A DNA stretch of 64,000 nucleotides, from positions 4,960,001-5,024,000 of the forward strand of contig CBDCWO010000006.1 of assembly GCA_965223405.1 (NCBI GenBank), read 5' to 3'. Every line of letters starts with the position of its first letter. Position 1 is the first letter of the stretch. Below the pieces are notes generated by a model. It saw only the letters and a program-made list of their open reading frames with translations, was not told where the DNA came from and made no database searches. The DNA comes from CBDCWO01 sp965223405. GTDB lineage: Bacteria > Bacteroidota > Bacteroidia > Chitinophagales > Saprospiraceae. This document shows, piece by piece, positions 43,816-53,287 of the stretch. A program made the translations under genes and the position numbers.

Positions 43816-44718
43816 CTAATTCTTAAAGGGTTCGGGAAACAGTTGTGCAGCATGTAGAACAATGGATTCTTGGTGGGTTTTGAGATTCAGTAGATATAGA
43901 TTTCCATTTCTTTTGGATATCAGTATTGAATTTCCATCGGGAGATACTTTGGCTTGACCAATTGGACCGGGAGTAAGTTCTTTTTTTCCCGAACCATCAT
44001 CATTCATAATCATCAATTGACCTTGATTTCGGGTATAGATTATCCTTCGTTTCGGGGTCCAGGAAGGGTAAACATTATGGTGCTGATCATTAGTAAGATT
44101 TTTTTGCTTTTTACCTCGGGAATCGGTCAGATAGATTTGATCTTGGTCGTCGCCACTGACTAGATAGAATACGATGTGCTTACCTCTTGGAGCCCAGATG
44201 GGATTGTAGCTTTGGGAATTAGGCCGGTTAGTCAATTGGTTTATTTTTCTATTTTTTAGATTCATTTTATGCAATTCTTCATGCCCGGTTCGATTGCTAT
44301 AAAAGACCACGTATTTTCCATTTGGTGAATAGCTCGGGGCTCGGTTCTTAGCTTGGTCCGTTGTTAATTTGATCGGTTTTTTGGATTTCAAGTCCAATTC
44401 ATATATATCGGTACTTTGGTTATGAGACTTATCGTAAGCTAGTTTGGTTCCATCCGGAGAAAAATCAAAATACAAACATGCAGAATCAATTTCTACCACT
44501 TTTTGGGAAGATAAATGATAAGTAAATAATTTCCATTTATCAGGGTGATAATCGGACCAATCCGGCTTTACTTTAATGACCGAAAAGGCAATAACTTTAC
44601 CATCTGGTGCCCAACCTAGGTTTTGAAAAACAATTTTTGATTTGGTTGTTTGGGAGTAAGCATTTAATGAAAGCAATGCCAATCCTATAACAAACCAAAA
44701 CAGTTTTAAAGTATTCAT
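43816..44718 (-). CDS. Secreted TolB-like (PD40) beta-propeller protein
   Basis: From ATG 44718 the protein has 300 residues and a signal peptide (MNTLKLFWFVIGLALLSLNAYSQ with Ala/Ser before the cut). PD40/WD40-like repeats follow: GWAPDGKVIAFS, FSPDGTKLAYD, YSPNGKYVVFYSNRTG, WAPRGKHIVFY and VSPDGNSILIS. It is like the C-terminal propeller of TolB without the N-terminal domain. A role in protein or ligand binding in the periplasm is all that can be said. Its stop codon lies in the ATCT target duplication of the IS4-like element. Confidence 0.8.
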   Translation of the reverse strand: MNTLKLFWFVIGLALLSLNAYSQTTKSKIVFQNLGWAPDGKVIAFSVIKVKPDWSDYHPDKWKLFTYHLSSQKVVEIDSACLYFDFSPDGTKLAYDKSHNQSTDIYELDLKSKKPIKLTTDQAKNRAPSYSPNGKYVVFYSNRTGHEELHKMNLKNRKINQLTNRPNSQSYNPIWAPRGKHIVFYLVSGDDQDQIYLTDSRGKKQKNLTNDQHHNVYPSWTPKRRIIYTRNQGQLMIMNDDGSGKKELTPGPIGQAKVSPDGNSILISKRNGNLYLLNLKTHQESIVLHAAQLFPEPFKN

Positions 44719-44803
44719 GAGGTAAAAGATTTTGATAACTTTAATTTCATTGTCCATCTTTTTTAATTGAACTTATTTATAAACTGTGTTGGTATCAATT
44801 GCA

Positions 44804-45502
44804 TCAGGGTTGAGCCAATAGAAAATTTTTAATCCAGTAAGCGATTAACCGGGAATCAGGAGAAAAACATTTCAGACTTTGAACTCCCGCGTTAGCTATT
44901 TCAATACCGATTCTACTTTGCCTGGTATCAATCAAGGCTTTCGTATATTCTTTGCTAAATTCGGGATGTCCCTGGATGCCCAACATGTGATCCCTTACCA
45001 AATACATGGCCACTGGACAATTAGGAGAAATAGCCAGGAGCTGACTTTCAGGTGGTAAGGTGGTTACCTGATCCTGGCACATCATGCAGATGTTAAATGT
45101 GTTGACCGAAGGATTCATCCATTTTAGGTTGGTAAGTAGAGAGAATTCGTGAATGCCTACTGACCATCCATTGGTCGCTTTTGCAATTTTGCCTCCCAAT
45201 GCGGCCGCCAGAACCTGATGTCCAAAACATATACCCACAAAAGGTATTTTATTGTTATATAGTTCCAGAATAAATGATTTTAACCAGGCTATCCATTCCA
45301 GGTAATCGTTGGCTGAATGCCTTGATCCTGTGGTCATCCAAGCATCACATTCAGAAAAGTTCTTGGGAAAAACCTGCTGATGGATAGGATAGGGTACTAG
45401 CTGTAAATCAGGGAAAAGTGTGCAAAACATGTCATCATAATTTCCACCAATATGCAGAAATTCATCATTTACCGAATCACACACCAATAATCCGACTTTC
45501 AT
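44804..45502 (-). CDS. Class I glutamine amidotransferase, probable gamma-glutamyl amide hydrolase
   Basis: The 232-residue protein has the type 1 GATase triad: Cys 92 in GICFGHQ, His 179 and Glu 181 in QGHPEF. It stands alone without a synthetase domain, as in GMP-synthase-like hydrolases. It is the last gene of a five-gene operon whose first enzyme resembles gamma-glutamyl-amine ligases. Release of glutamate from a gamma-glutamylated product, the PuuD role, is therefore likely. PuuD itself belongs to the C26 hydrolase type; this protein is closer to the GMP-synthase-like branch. Its start overlaps the aldehyde dehydrogenase stop by four bases. Confidence 0.82.
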   Translation of the reverse strand: MKVGLLVCDSVNDEFLHIGGNYDDMFCTLFPDLQLVPYPIHQQVFPKNFSECDAWMTTGSRHSANDYLEWIAWLKSFILELYNNKIPFVGICFGHQVLAAALGGKIAKATNGWSVGIHEFSLLTNLKWMNPSVNTFNICMMCQDQVTTLPPESQLLAISPNCPVAMYLVRDHMLGIQGHPEFSKEYTKALIDTRQSRIGIEIANAGVQSLKCFSPDSRLIAYWIKNFLLAQP

Positions 45503-46893
45503 TCTAAGTTGTGTTTAAGATGAAAAGACTTTGGTCGGGTGAGTTGATTGTATCCAAAAGCCGATAAAGTGCATCCCAAACCAGAATCCTTAACGCCGAC
45601 CCATGGTAATTCTGGATCCAAATAATCACATCGGTTCATGTAGCATGTTCCTGTATCTATTTGATCTCCCAGTTTTATGGCTGCTTCAATATCATCGGTC
45701 CAGATTGAGGCAGTGAGCCCATATGGGCTGTCATTCATCCAATGTAAGGCTTCATCATCCGATTCAACCGTCATAATCCCTACTACCGGTCCAAAGCTCT
45801 CTTCCTTCATAATATCCATTTTGTGATTGACATCAATTAATACCTGTGGTGCCAAATAGGCCGAGTCTTCCAGCTGGTGCGGAAACCTGGAGGAATCAAT
45901 TAAACCTTTAGCACCCATTCTCATGGCCTGATCTATCTGTAGTTTGACGTATTTGGCAGCTGAAGCGGAGACCATCGGCCCCAAAGTGGTGGAATGATCT
46001 AGCGGATTGCCCAATTGGTATTCTGAAGTGAGTTCGGCAAAACTTTTGACAAAAGGCTTAAATATTTCGCGCTGAACATAGATTCTTTCGATCCCACAAC
46101 AAGACTGTCCGGAGTTAAAATAGGCACCATCTACCAGGTTGGTTACGGCATGATCGAGATCGCAGTCATTTCGGACATAGGCCGGATCTTTGCCTCCCAG
46201 TTCAAGTCCGGTAGTGATCAATCTGGATCGAGCGGCTCTTTGGATAATATGACCTCCGCTTACAGATCCTGTAAACGCTACATAATTGATCCTGGCATCC
46301 TGAACTATTTTTTCTGATTGAGAATGACTGAGATGAAGATACTGGAAGACACCCGATGGCAATCCTGAAGCCGTAAATGCTTTCTCATATCGTTCAGAAC
46401 ATAAAGGAGTTTGTGAGGAATGCTTCAGTATAACACAATTTCCTGCCAGAAGTGCTGGGATTATCACATTTACAGACGTGAGATACGGATAATTCCAAGG
46501 TGCTAGAACAAGCACTGTGCCGAGTGGTTCTTTACGCACAAATCGCACAAACCCCGGTTTATTAGGAATACTTTGATCAGCAAGGGCTGTTTGGGCTATA
46601 CCCATCATGTGTTTAGCACGCTCAGCAAAACCATTGTTAATTTCACCCGGGCTATACCGGATGGGTCTTCCCATTTGCCAGGAAATTTCTTCTCCGATCT
46701 GTTCTGAATTAGAGACAAAGTAGTCCAAGGCCTTTTGACACATTCGAATTCTTTCGTCAAGGGTCGTGTTGCGCCACACCTCTTCAGCCTGTTTGGCCGC
46801 ATTAAGTGTGGTTTCGATTTGGGTCTTTGTGGCGTGAGCCCGTTCTAGATAAACAGAACCATCGACCGGAGATATGCATTGAATCCGATTCAT
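45499..46893 (-). CDS. NAD(P)-dependent aldehyde dehydrogenase
   Basis: The 464-residue enzyme has APWNYP at the cofactor site, FTGSVSGG, catalytic Glu 231 in LELGGKDPAYV and nucleophile Cys 265 in NSGQSCCGIERIYV. EESFGPVVGI follows toward the C-terminus. It oxidises an aldehyde to the acid. In this operon the expected substrate is a gamma-glutamylamino-aldehyde made by the adjacent SDR. The succinate-semialdehyde dehydrogenase type is a close relative. Confidence 0.9.
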   Translation of the reverse strand: MNRIQCISPVDGSVYLERAHATKTQIETTLNAAKQAEEVWRNTTLDERIRMCQKALDYFVSNSEQIGEEISWQMGRPIRYSPGEINNGFAERAKHMMGIAQTALADQSIPNKPGFVRFVRKEPLGTVLVLAPWNYPYLTSVNVIIPALLAGNCVILKHSSQTPLCSERYEKAFTASGLPSGVFQYLHLSHSQSEKIVQDARINYVAFTGSVSGGHIIQRAARSRLITTGLELGGKDPAYVRNDCDLDHAVTNLVDGAYFNSGQSCCGIERIYVQREIFKPFVKSFAELTSEYQLGNPLDHSTTLGPMVSASAAKYVKLQIDQAMRMGAKGLIDSSRFPHQLEDSAYLAPQVLIDVNHKMDIMKEESFGPVVGIMTVESDDEALHWMNDSPYGLTASIWTDDIEAAIKLGDQIDTGTCYMNRCDYLDPELPWVGVKDSGLGCTLSAFGYNQLTRPKSFHLKHNLE

Positions 46894-46900
46894 TTTTTAA

Positions 46901-47674
46901 TTATTCAGGGGTAACATAGGCGGCGGTAATTCCACCATCCACAATAAATTCAGTACCCGTAGTAAAGGAGGCTTCATCAGAGGCAAGATACAAAGCAGCT
47001 TTAGCCATTTCGATGGCCTCGCCGAACCGTCCCATGGGAATATGGATTAATCTTCGTTCTTTCTTAGCATCGGTATTGAGAAACTTCATCAGCAATTCAG
47101 TACGCAAGGGACCTGGACAGAGTGCATTTACTCTGATGTTTTCGCGGGCATGGATCACCGCTAATTCTCGCGTCATCGCCAGGACCGCACCTTTACTGGC
47201 GGTGTAGGCCAGCTGTGGGGTTGCAGCACCCATTAGGGCTACAAATGAAGCAGTATTGATTATGGATCCTCCTCCTGTCCGACGCATTGCAGGGATCCCA
47301 TATTTGCAACCCAGATAAACTCCTTTGACATTAATGGCAATTGTCAGGTCGAATACACCCTCCCCAGTGCTGACTGCATCTTGGTCTTCTGCATGCATAA
47401 TGCCGGCATTGTTAAATAATATGTCCAATTTTCCCCATTCGGATTCTGCTTTTTCGACCATCGCCTGACAAGCAGATGCCTCTGCAACATCGGCACGAAA
47501 GAAGATTCCTTGCCCCCCTGATTTTCGAATTTCATCCACCGTGGATTCTCCGGATTGTTCATTTATATCCACAACCAATACTTTAGCACCTTCCTGGCTA
47601 AATAAGATAGCACTTTCCCTTCCAATACCGCTGCTTCCCCCGGTAATGATGGCAACTTTGTCTTTTAGACGCAT
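46901..47674 (-). CDS. SDR-family alcohol dehydrogenase
   Basis: A 257-residue classical SDR with TGGSSGIG at 11-18, LFNNAGIMH, a Ser-containing NTASF segment, YTASKGAV with the Tyr-Lys pair, and the C-terminal FTTGTEFIVDGG. It sits between the ligase gene (12 bases) and the aldehyde dehydrogenase gene (7 bases). Pathways for gamma-glutamylputrescine use an FAD amine oxidase (PuuB) here. An SDR instead suggests that the gamma-glutamylated compound carries an alcohol, as in amino-alcohol use. Confidence 0.88.
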   Translation of the reverse strand: MRLKDKVAIITGGSSGIGRESAILFSQEGAKVLVVDINEQSGESTVDEIRKSGGQGIFFRADVAEASACQAMVEKAESEWGKLDILFNNAGIMHAEDQDAVSTGEGVFDLTIAINVKGVYLGCKYGIPAMRRTGGGSIINTASFVALMGAATPQLAYTASKGAVLAMTRELAVIHARENIRVNALCPGPLRTELLMKFLNTDAKKERRLIHIPMGRFGEAIEMAKAALYLASDEASFTTGTEFIVDGGITAAYVTPE

Positions 47675-47686
47675 TTCCAGTGATTT

Positions 47687-49066
47687 TTAAATTCTTTCAA
47701 AATATCGTTTTCTTTCCCAATCAGTGACGGACTTGTAGTATGCCTGTACTTCAGATTTAAAAAAATGAGTATAGTGCTCCACAACATCTACTCCAAATGA
47801 TTCCTTGGTGAACGAACTTTGCGAAAAAACCTTCAGTGCTTCTTCTAGTGTAGAAGGTACTGCCTGTAGGTGCTTTGCTCCATACATGTCTCCGGAGAAG
47901 ACTTCGGGAGGCTCCAACTGATCCTCAATTCCTTTTAAGCCAGATGCGAGAGCAGCGGCAAATGCAAGGTATGGATTACAGTCAGCACCGGGTATGCGGC
48001 ATTCGATTCGCAAACTTTGTCCACTTCCTACCACTCGAAAACCCGCTGTTCGGTTGTCATGACTCCAGGCCAATCGGGTTGGAGCCCAGCTACCATCGAC
48101 ATAACGTTTATAGGAGTTGATGGTAGGTGCATAAAAGGGCATTACATCAGGAACATACCGGATCCAACCGGCCAGAAACCACCTGAAGAGCTGAGAGCAT
48201 TTGATTGGACCAAAGGACTCAGAGCCAGGAAAGATATTTTTCCCATCTTGCCAAAGACTTAGGTGTAGGTGACAACTTGAACCCGCCTGGTCTTCATGAT
48301 ATTTAGCCATAAAGGTGACGGATACTCCTTGCTTATCTGCGATTTCTTTCAGACATTGTTTAAACAATATATGGCGATCTGCCATTTCCAGTGCTTCAGC
48401 ATACTTAATGTTTATTTCGTGCTGTCCCAGGCCCCATTCGCCCTTGGAATTCTCAACCGGAATACCGGATTTTTTTAAATTTCTGCGTGCGGCAGCAGTA
48501 AATTTTTCAGTCCTTGAACCTTGCAAAATATGATAGTCTTCCAGGTACCACCCTGCAGCCTCAATATTTGTATATCCTTGTTGATGAGCTTGTCGATAAC
48601 TCTGATTAAAGAGATAATATTCCAATTCCGAAGCAGCATAACATTCGTATCCAAACTCTTTGGTCCGGGCAATTTGATTTTGCATTATACTTCTGGGCGA
48701 AACCGAAATTAATTGATGACTACTTTCATTGACCAAGTCACAAAGGACGATGGCTGATCTGCGAAGCCAACTGGCTATTCTAAGTGTATTCAGATCCGGG
48801 ATTAGATGAAAATCACCATAACCCATTTCCCAATTGGCAAAAGCATATCCTCCAACGGGCTCCATCTCCATATCGGTGGTAAGCAGGTAATTGCAGGCAT
48901 GAGTTCCCTGATCTAATCCGGATTCTAAAAAAAACTCCGCATCAAAACGTTTACCCATCAAGCGCCCGTAGTGATCAATAAATGCCATAATAATGGTCTC
49001 CACCTTTCCGTCAGCAATGCGCTGTCTGAGTTCCTCGACACTTATTTTTCCAGTTACATTATTCAT
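47687..49066 (-). CDS. Glutamine-synthetase-like gamma-glutamyl-amine ligase
   Basis: The 459-residue protein has the glutamine synthetase fold. DHYGRLMGKR is at the N-terminal beta-grasp, ELEYYLF the first metal Glu, GLGQHEINIKYAEAL the second, GSSCHLHLSLW the ammonia/ATP loop region, and DNRTAGFRV the ATP/glutamate site. Variations from true GS motifs, and the APC permease/ALDH/amidotransferase neighbours, place it with PuuA/IpuC/GlnA4-type ligases, which join glutamate to an amine instead of ammonia. The exact amine is not visible. Confidence 0.88.
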   Translation of the reverse strand: MNNVTGKISVEELRQRIADGKVETIIMAFIDHYGRLMGKRFDAEFFLESGLDQGTHACNYLLTTDMEMEPVGGYAFANWEMGYGDFHLIPDLNTLRIASWLRRSAIVLCDLVNESSHQLISVSPRSIMQNQIARTKEFGYECYAASELEYYLFNQSYRQAHQQGYTNIEAAGWYLEDYHILQGSRTEKFTAAARRNLKKSGIPVENSKGEWGLGQHEINIKYAEALEMADRHILFKQCLKEIADKQGVSVTFMAKYHEDQAGSSCHLHLSLWQDGKNIFPGSESFGPIKCSQLFRWFLAGWIRYVPDVMPFYAPTINSYKRYVDGSWAPTRLAWSHDNRTAGFRVVGSGQSLRIECRIPGADCNPYLAFAAALASGLKGIEDQLEPPEVFSGDMYGAKHLQAVPSTLEEALKVFSQSSFTKESFGVDVVEHYTHFFKSEVQAYYKSVTDWERKRYFERI

Positions 49067-49070
49067 AAAG

Positions 49071-50378
49071 TTAATCTTGCTGATAAATAGTAAATAAAAT
49101 GAAAGAGATAATCATAAATCCAAAAAATATGGCTGCTAAAATCAGGTTGTAAACGGTCATGGCAATTAAGGCTATCACGGCAATGGCAAGGGCGATTATC
49201 GGCGAATAAGGGAAAAAAGGAACTCTAAACGGGCGTTCCAGTTCAGGCTCTTTTTTTCTTAATACCAATACCGAAATCATCGAAATAATGTACAAACTCA
49301 ATGCTCCGAAACAGGCAATAGTGATGATATCACCAGTTTTACCTGTAAGCAGTGCGATAATGCCTATTAGCATGTTGATAACCAAGGCTTTAGCGGGTGT
49401 TCGGTATTTAGGATGAACCTGGCCAAGTTGCCTGGGTGCAAATCCAATTCTACCGAATTCAAATGTAGCTCTTCCGGAAGCGAGTATAATCCCGTGGAAT
49501 GAGGCAACCAGACCAAAAAGGCCAATCGATGTGACCAAAGTGTATAAGATATGAGATTCACCATATATCCACGATAACGCTAGTGGAAGCGGAGAATCGG
49601 AAGCTGAGGCACCCGGTTCAGGATACACAATGGCTTCCCAACCGGCGACTCCGATCGAAGTAGTAAATGTCAAAAGGCATAAACATACCAAGGTAAGCAA
49701 AGCAGAACCAAAACCAATCAATATATTTTTTTGGGGATTGATAGTTTCTTCTGCTACATTTGCCACGCCTTCAATTGCGAGGAAAAACCAAATGGCAAAT
49801 GGAATGGCAGCAAATGCACCGGACCAACCATGCGGGAGGGGGTCTATCGTCAAATTTTTCCATTCAAAGGAAGGCATCACCGAACCTGCAAATATTAGCA
49901 ATCCAATAACAGCAATGATTGTAATTATCAATTCAAAAGAAGCTGCCAGTTCGATTCCGGAAATATTGATCGCCGTAAATAGGATGTATGCCACTATAGC
50001 TATTGCCAAAACCGGCAACCAGGGGATAAAAAGATTCAAATAGGCTCCGATGGCAAAAGCTATCGCCGGTGGAGCAAAGATGAATTCAATATTCTGAGCC
50101 ATACCACCGATAAAACCCCACCTTTTTCCGAGAGCCCGGATCGCATAATCGAATGCGCCACCGGCCTTTGGGATGGCACAGGCTAACTCGGTATAACTGA
50201 AGGTGAACGTACTGTACATGATTATGATGAATAAGGTGGCAACTCCCAATCCCAATGTGCCTCCTTTCTCTAGTCCCAGGTTCCATCCAAAATACATTCC
50301 AGATATCACATAACCCACCCCCAACCCCCAGAGCATGAATGGGCCTAGAGTACGCTTTAATTTTACCGGTTGACTCAT
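49071..50378 (-). CDS. APC-superfamily amine/amino acid permease
   Basis: The 435-residue inner-membrane protein has about 12 helices. GPFMLWGLGVGYVISGMYFGWN near the N-terminus, AIPKAGGAFDYAIRALG, and FFLAIEGVANVAEE are typical of the ethanolamine/polyamine/amino acid permease branch. It is the first gene of the operon, four bases before the ligase, and probably imports the amine that is then gamma-glutamylated. The FLAIEGVANVAEE-like element resembles ethanolamine permeases (EutP/Eat type), which supports an amino-alcohol. Confidence 0.88.
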   Translation of the reverse strand: MSQPVKLKRTLGPFMLWGLGVGYVISGMYFGWNLGLEKGGTLGLGVATLFIIIMYSTFTFSYTELACAIPKAGGAFDYAIRALGKRWGFIGGMAQNIEFIFAPPAIAFAIGAYLNLFIPWLPVLAIAIVAYILFTAINISGIELAASFELIITIIAVIGLLIFAGSVMPSFEWKNLTIDPLPHGWSGAFAAIPFAIWFFLAIEGVANVAEETINPQKNILIGFGSALLTLVCLCLLTFTTSIGVAGWEAIVYPEPGASASDSPLPLALSWIYGESHILYTLVTSIGLFGLVASFHGIILASGRATFEFGRIGFAPRQLGQVHPKYRTPAKALVINMLIGIIALLTGKTGDIITIACFGALSLYIISMISVLVLRKKEPELERPFRVPFFPYSPIIALAIAVIALIAMTVYNLILAAIFFGFMIISFILFTIYQQD

Positions 50379-50540
50379 TTTTTGTACAATATATCGAAAT
50401 CCTGGTAGTCAACGTATTGCTCTCTAAACTTTCTCTACACTAAATTTTTTTTCTAATTAAGTGCAAGCAATACCTTTTTTATCTTGAACCTGATAAATCC
50501 ATGTGGTTTGAATTTTTTCGGCAATCTTGATTTAAGACAT

Positions 50541-50559
50541 AAGGTATAAGTCATACCTT
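50541..50559. promoter_or_regulatory. Seven-base palindrome upstream of the gamma-glutamyl operon
   Basis: AAGGTAT and ATACCTT flank AAGTC, 163 bases before the permease start and 92 bases after the stop of the propeller gene. It could be an operator for the operon or a weak hairpin ending the upstream gene. There is no T-run on the minus strand and no clear promoter was found in the 272-base gap. Confidence 0.35.
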
Positions 50560-50650
50560 GATCAAACCAACTTTTTACCAAAGTAAATAGGCTTCAGGAA
50601 GTTTATTTTCTGATGAAGTGCAATGGAGGGTTTGCACAGATGAAAAGAAA

Positions 50651-51763
50651 TTAACTCTCATCTTCATTGAGCGAAAAAGTGATGAAGAGTAGAGGTTGCT
50701 CCTCTTTGATTTCCGTATCGATCAATTTTTGCCGGGATTCTTTATGAAATTCGATTAGGTCAACCGGATCAATGGTAGCATATAATACATCATTTTCAAT
50801 TATTCCGCGTACTTTGCACTTAGGTAACACTCCATTTGCAAAGTATTGATTCAGATTATATACATTACCGTTGATTTTATGGTAGAGGTAAAACCAGGGC
50901 TCCTTATTGAAATAAACATGGAATAGTAAATACGTTTCTCCTTCTGAAATTTCATTCGGGCCAGAAATTCTTGAGCCTTCTCGTACAAGGTCAAAAAACC
51001 CACGTATTCCTATCTCTTCAATTTCTGTCCTATTCGTTTTAAATTGATCATCCATTTCGATCAAATATTTACTCACAACCGTATCATGCTTAAATTCATA
51101 GATATTATAGTCAAACGGCGTTATTAATAAGTTGCTATGGGATGTGCTGATCGATCTGCTGAGGCCCATACCTCCGGAATAATTAAAATCCGGGATATAA
51201 TTCTTTTTCACCGAGCTGAAGTCAGATGAATATATTTTGAAGCAATAATCATGATAAAAATGATTATGAACCAAGAATTCACCATTGTCCAGAACAGCAA
51301 AGGTGTGGATTGCCACGTCATACATGTTTTGTGAGATTAGATTCAAATCCGGATTAAATTGAAATAGGCTTTGTAATGTTTGATCCCAAACAAACACAGC
51401 TTTGTTATCCCGATGTACATATAATGCAAACGGGTTTATCATTTCTCCCGGAGCTTTTCCAATTTTTGACCGATTAATGTACTGGCCATTTTTATTAAAG
51501 ACTAAGAGAGATTTGGTTTTGAAAATGTCTAAAATATAGATTCTGTCTAATACACATTCCATAGCCGAAGGGTGCCCGAACAGTGAAGAATCGGATTGTT
51601 CGAATTGGATGATTGATTGGATTTCAAGACCCGGTAAATGATCATTTTTGTCATTTCCAGGATTAATTGAAATCACAGGATTTTTAACTTTTGATACGGG
51701 CTGGGCGCAATTGGCAAAAAGAATAATTGTTATAATGGTAGTGAAAAGGGAAATCAATTTCAT
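50651..51763 (-). CDS. 6-bladed beta-propeller lipoprotein
   Basis: From ATG 51763 the protein has 370 residues, with lipobox LFANC about 20 residues in. Propeller strands of the Bacteroidota 6-bladed family follow: RIYILDIFKTKSLLVFNKNGQYI, split by the usual turn, GKAPGEMINPFALYVH, VFVWDQTLQSLFQFN and LDNGEFLVHNHF. The GKAPGEM-like turn is the family mark. Function is unknown in this family, though members often accompany signalling or surface genes. It is monocistronic. The 331 bases upstream (51764-52094) hold one TAAGTTTG box on the minus strand (51789-51782) without a matching -33 element, and nothing else I can identify. Confidence 0.75.
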   Translation of the reverse strand: MKLISLFTTIITIILFANCAQPVSKVKNPVISINPGNDKNDHLPGLEIQSIIQFEQSDSSLFGHPSAMECVLDRIYILDIFKTKSLLVFNKNGQYINRSKIGKAPGEMINPFALYVHRDNKAVFVWDQTLQSLFQFNPDLNLISQNMYDVAIHTFAVLDNGEFLVHNHFYHDYCFKIYSSDFSSVKKNYIPDFNYSGGMGLSRSISTSHSNLLITPFDYNIYEFKHDTVVSKYLIEMDDQFKTNRTEIEEIGIRGFFDLVREGSRISGPNEISEGETYLLFHVYFNKEPWFYLYHKINGNVYNLNQYFANGVLPKCKVRGIIENDVLYATIDPVDLIEFHKESRQKLIDTEIKEEQPLLFITFSLNEDES

Positions 51764-52094
51764 GGAAATGTATTCTAATTTCAAACTTACCCATACCTAA
51801 CTTTAATAATGAGTTGGGTCAATTATCGAGATGCATGGGGATTGAACTACCTAATGGTCTCTCAGCATTTTAACGGAAAAGTGATCGGCTATATTTGAAA
51901 AGAACTAATTTTTGACGTAATTATATAATAATTACCTTGACAAAAGAGTTACTACTTAACAATCTATATCCCCCTTCACATAAAATCAAATTATTTTTCT
52001 GATTCTACTGATTTGGAATGATTTTGGCTTTTATGGATTTGGCCAACCATCTTAGATTTATTCACCTAATATTTAACACCTCTTAAAAACTAAG

Positions 52095-52784
52095 ATGATG
52101 ACGCAGGTAAATTCCCGAATTAAATTCCTCACACTGTTGTTAACACTGTGTATTTTTTTCCCGGCATTGGTATTTAGCCAAATCCAATTTACAGAACAAA
52201 GCGGGGGAGTCGGTTTGTACGTCGGTTACCTTCAATCTGACTTAAGGCAACCGGAATCACCAAAGTTTCCATCGGTTTCATCGATCCATACCGGATGGGA
52301 AATAGGAATTAAAAAAGAGATGTACCGTACCAAATGGATGCGGGGGAATGTAATGATAGGATACGCTCAGTTGGGCGCTGAAGAATGGATGCAGGAAGAA
52401 TCAAACTGGACCCAAGCCAATATCGATCTGCAGGCAATCAAGCTTGCCTTTGATCCTATTTTTTTAAAAGCCGGTAATGACAATTTCCATGTATATGCCG
52501 GAGGTGGACTATATGGTACTTTTATTTTTGATCAGCAGCCTAGCATAACCCCATACTGGAGCAGTGGTGATGAGTTATCCAATGTAGACGGAGGGCTGGA
52601 TATTGCGGCCGGCATCCATATATGGAGATTTGACATCGAATTTCATGCTCAGTATGGCCTTTCTGAATTAGGGAGAAGGCTGGACAACTCTATTGTAAAG
52701 CAGAGGTTTTTTGGAGTACACTTAACTTACCTACATGTGAATCAGCACGTGACGGTTAAATCTTGCCGTGATAAGCGGCATTAG
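52095..52784 (+). CDS. Outer-membrane beta-barrel candidate, unknown function
   Basis: A 229-residue protein with a signal peptide (LLTLCIFFPALVFSQ). Alternating hydrophobic strands follow, with Gly/aromatic-rich ends: GGVGLYVGYLQSD, WMRGNVMIGYAQLG, FHVYAGGGLYGTF, GLDIAAGIHIWRFDIEFHAQYGLSELG and RFFGVHLTYLHV. The pattern suggests an eight- or ten-stranded barrel of the PorT/OmpW-like size class. A short basic tail (VKSCRDKRH) follows the last strand, which is unusual for a barrel that should end in an aromatic residue. I do not recognise a specific family. Confidence 0.6.
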   Translation: MMTQVNSRIKFLTLLLTLCIFFPALVFSQIQFTEQSGGVGLYVGYLQSDLRQPESPKFPSVSSIHTGWEIGIKKEMYRTKWMRGNVMIGYAQLGAEEWMQEESNWTQANIDLQAIKLAFDPIFLKAGNDNFHVYAGGGLYGTFIFDQQPSITPYWSSGDELSNVDGGLDIAAGIHIWRFDIEFHAQYGLSELGRRLDNSIVKQRFFGVHLTYLHVNQHVTVKSCRDKRH

Positions 52785-53287
52785 AATAAGAATTCAAATG
52801 TAAAGAGGTACATTGCCGTCAAACCTTGCCAAATATGACTATAAGCTTGTACCTGTGTTAGGTAAGATTACACACAGTAACTCTACTTAGTGATGCATCC
52901 GTTGGAAGTGTTGTAGGTATATACTTATCCAAAAAAAATCCCAATGATTGCCCCGGATTTGTTTAACCTATAAAGCGATGTTAACTTTACAGCTAGGATA
53001 AAATCTTCTGACATAGATCCGTCCCAATTACAAAGTGACAAGCTTTTATTGGTGAATGTCAGGATTACCATTCAGGGTATAATAATTTGTTCTTGTTCTT
53101 AAAAAATTTGGTTAATTAATTAGGTTAGACTTGAGGTTTTAAATAGATGTGGAAAACCCATCACTACCAAATTAACTACTTTGGTACCGTTTTACGTTAA
53201 TAGAAACTACACGGATACCCTTTATGATGGAATGTTATCCGGTATTGTCAACCAAAAGCCGCCGCTTATTAAAAAAGTCAATTTCGA
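52785..53287. other. 503-bp intergenic region before the GH92 gene
   Basis: No coding frame or RNA gene is apparent. A weak hairpin (TGCCG/CGGCA) overlaps the stop of the preceding gene. No exact TTG/TAnnTTTG promoter was found, although seven-base TAnTTTG variants occur before the GH92 start. Confidence 0.4.

Noticed and set aside
51782..51789. TAAGTTTG box before the 6-bladed propeller gene as a promoter
   Set aside because: No TTG at the expected distance and the leader would be only about 11 bases; such boxes arise by chance in AT-rich DNA.
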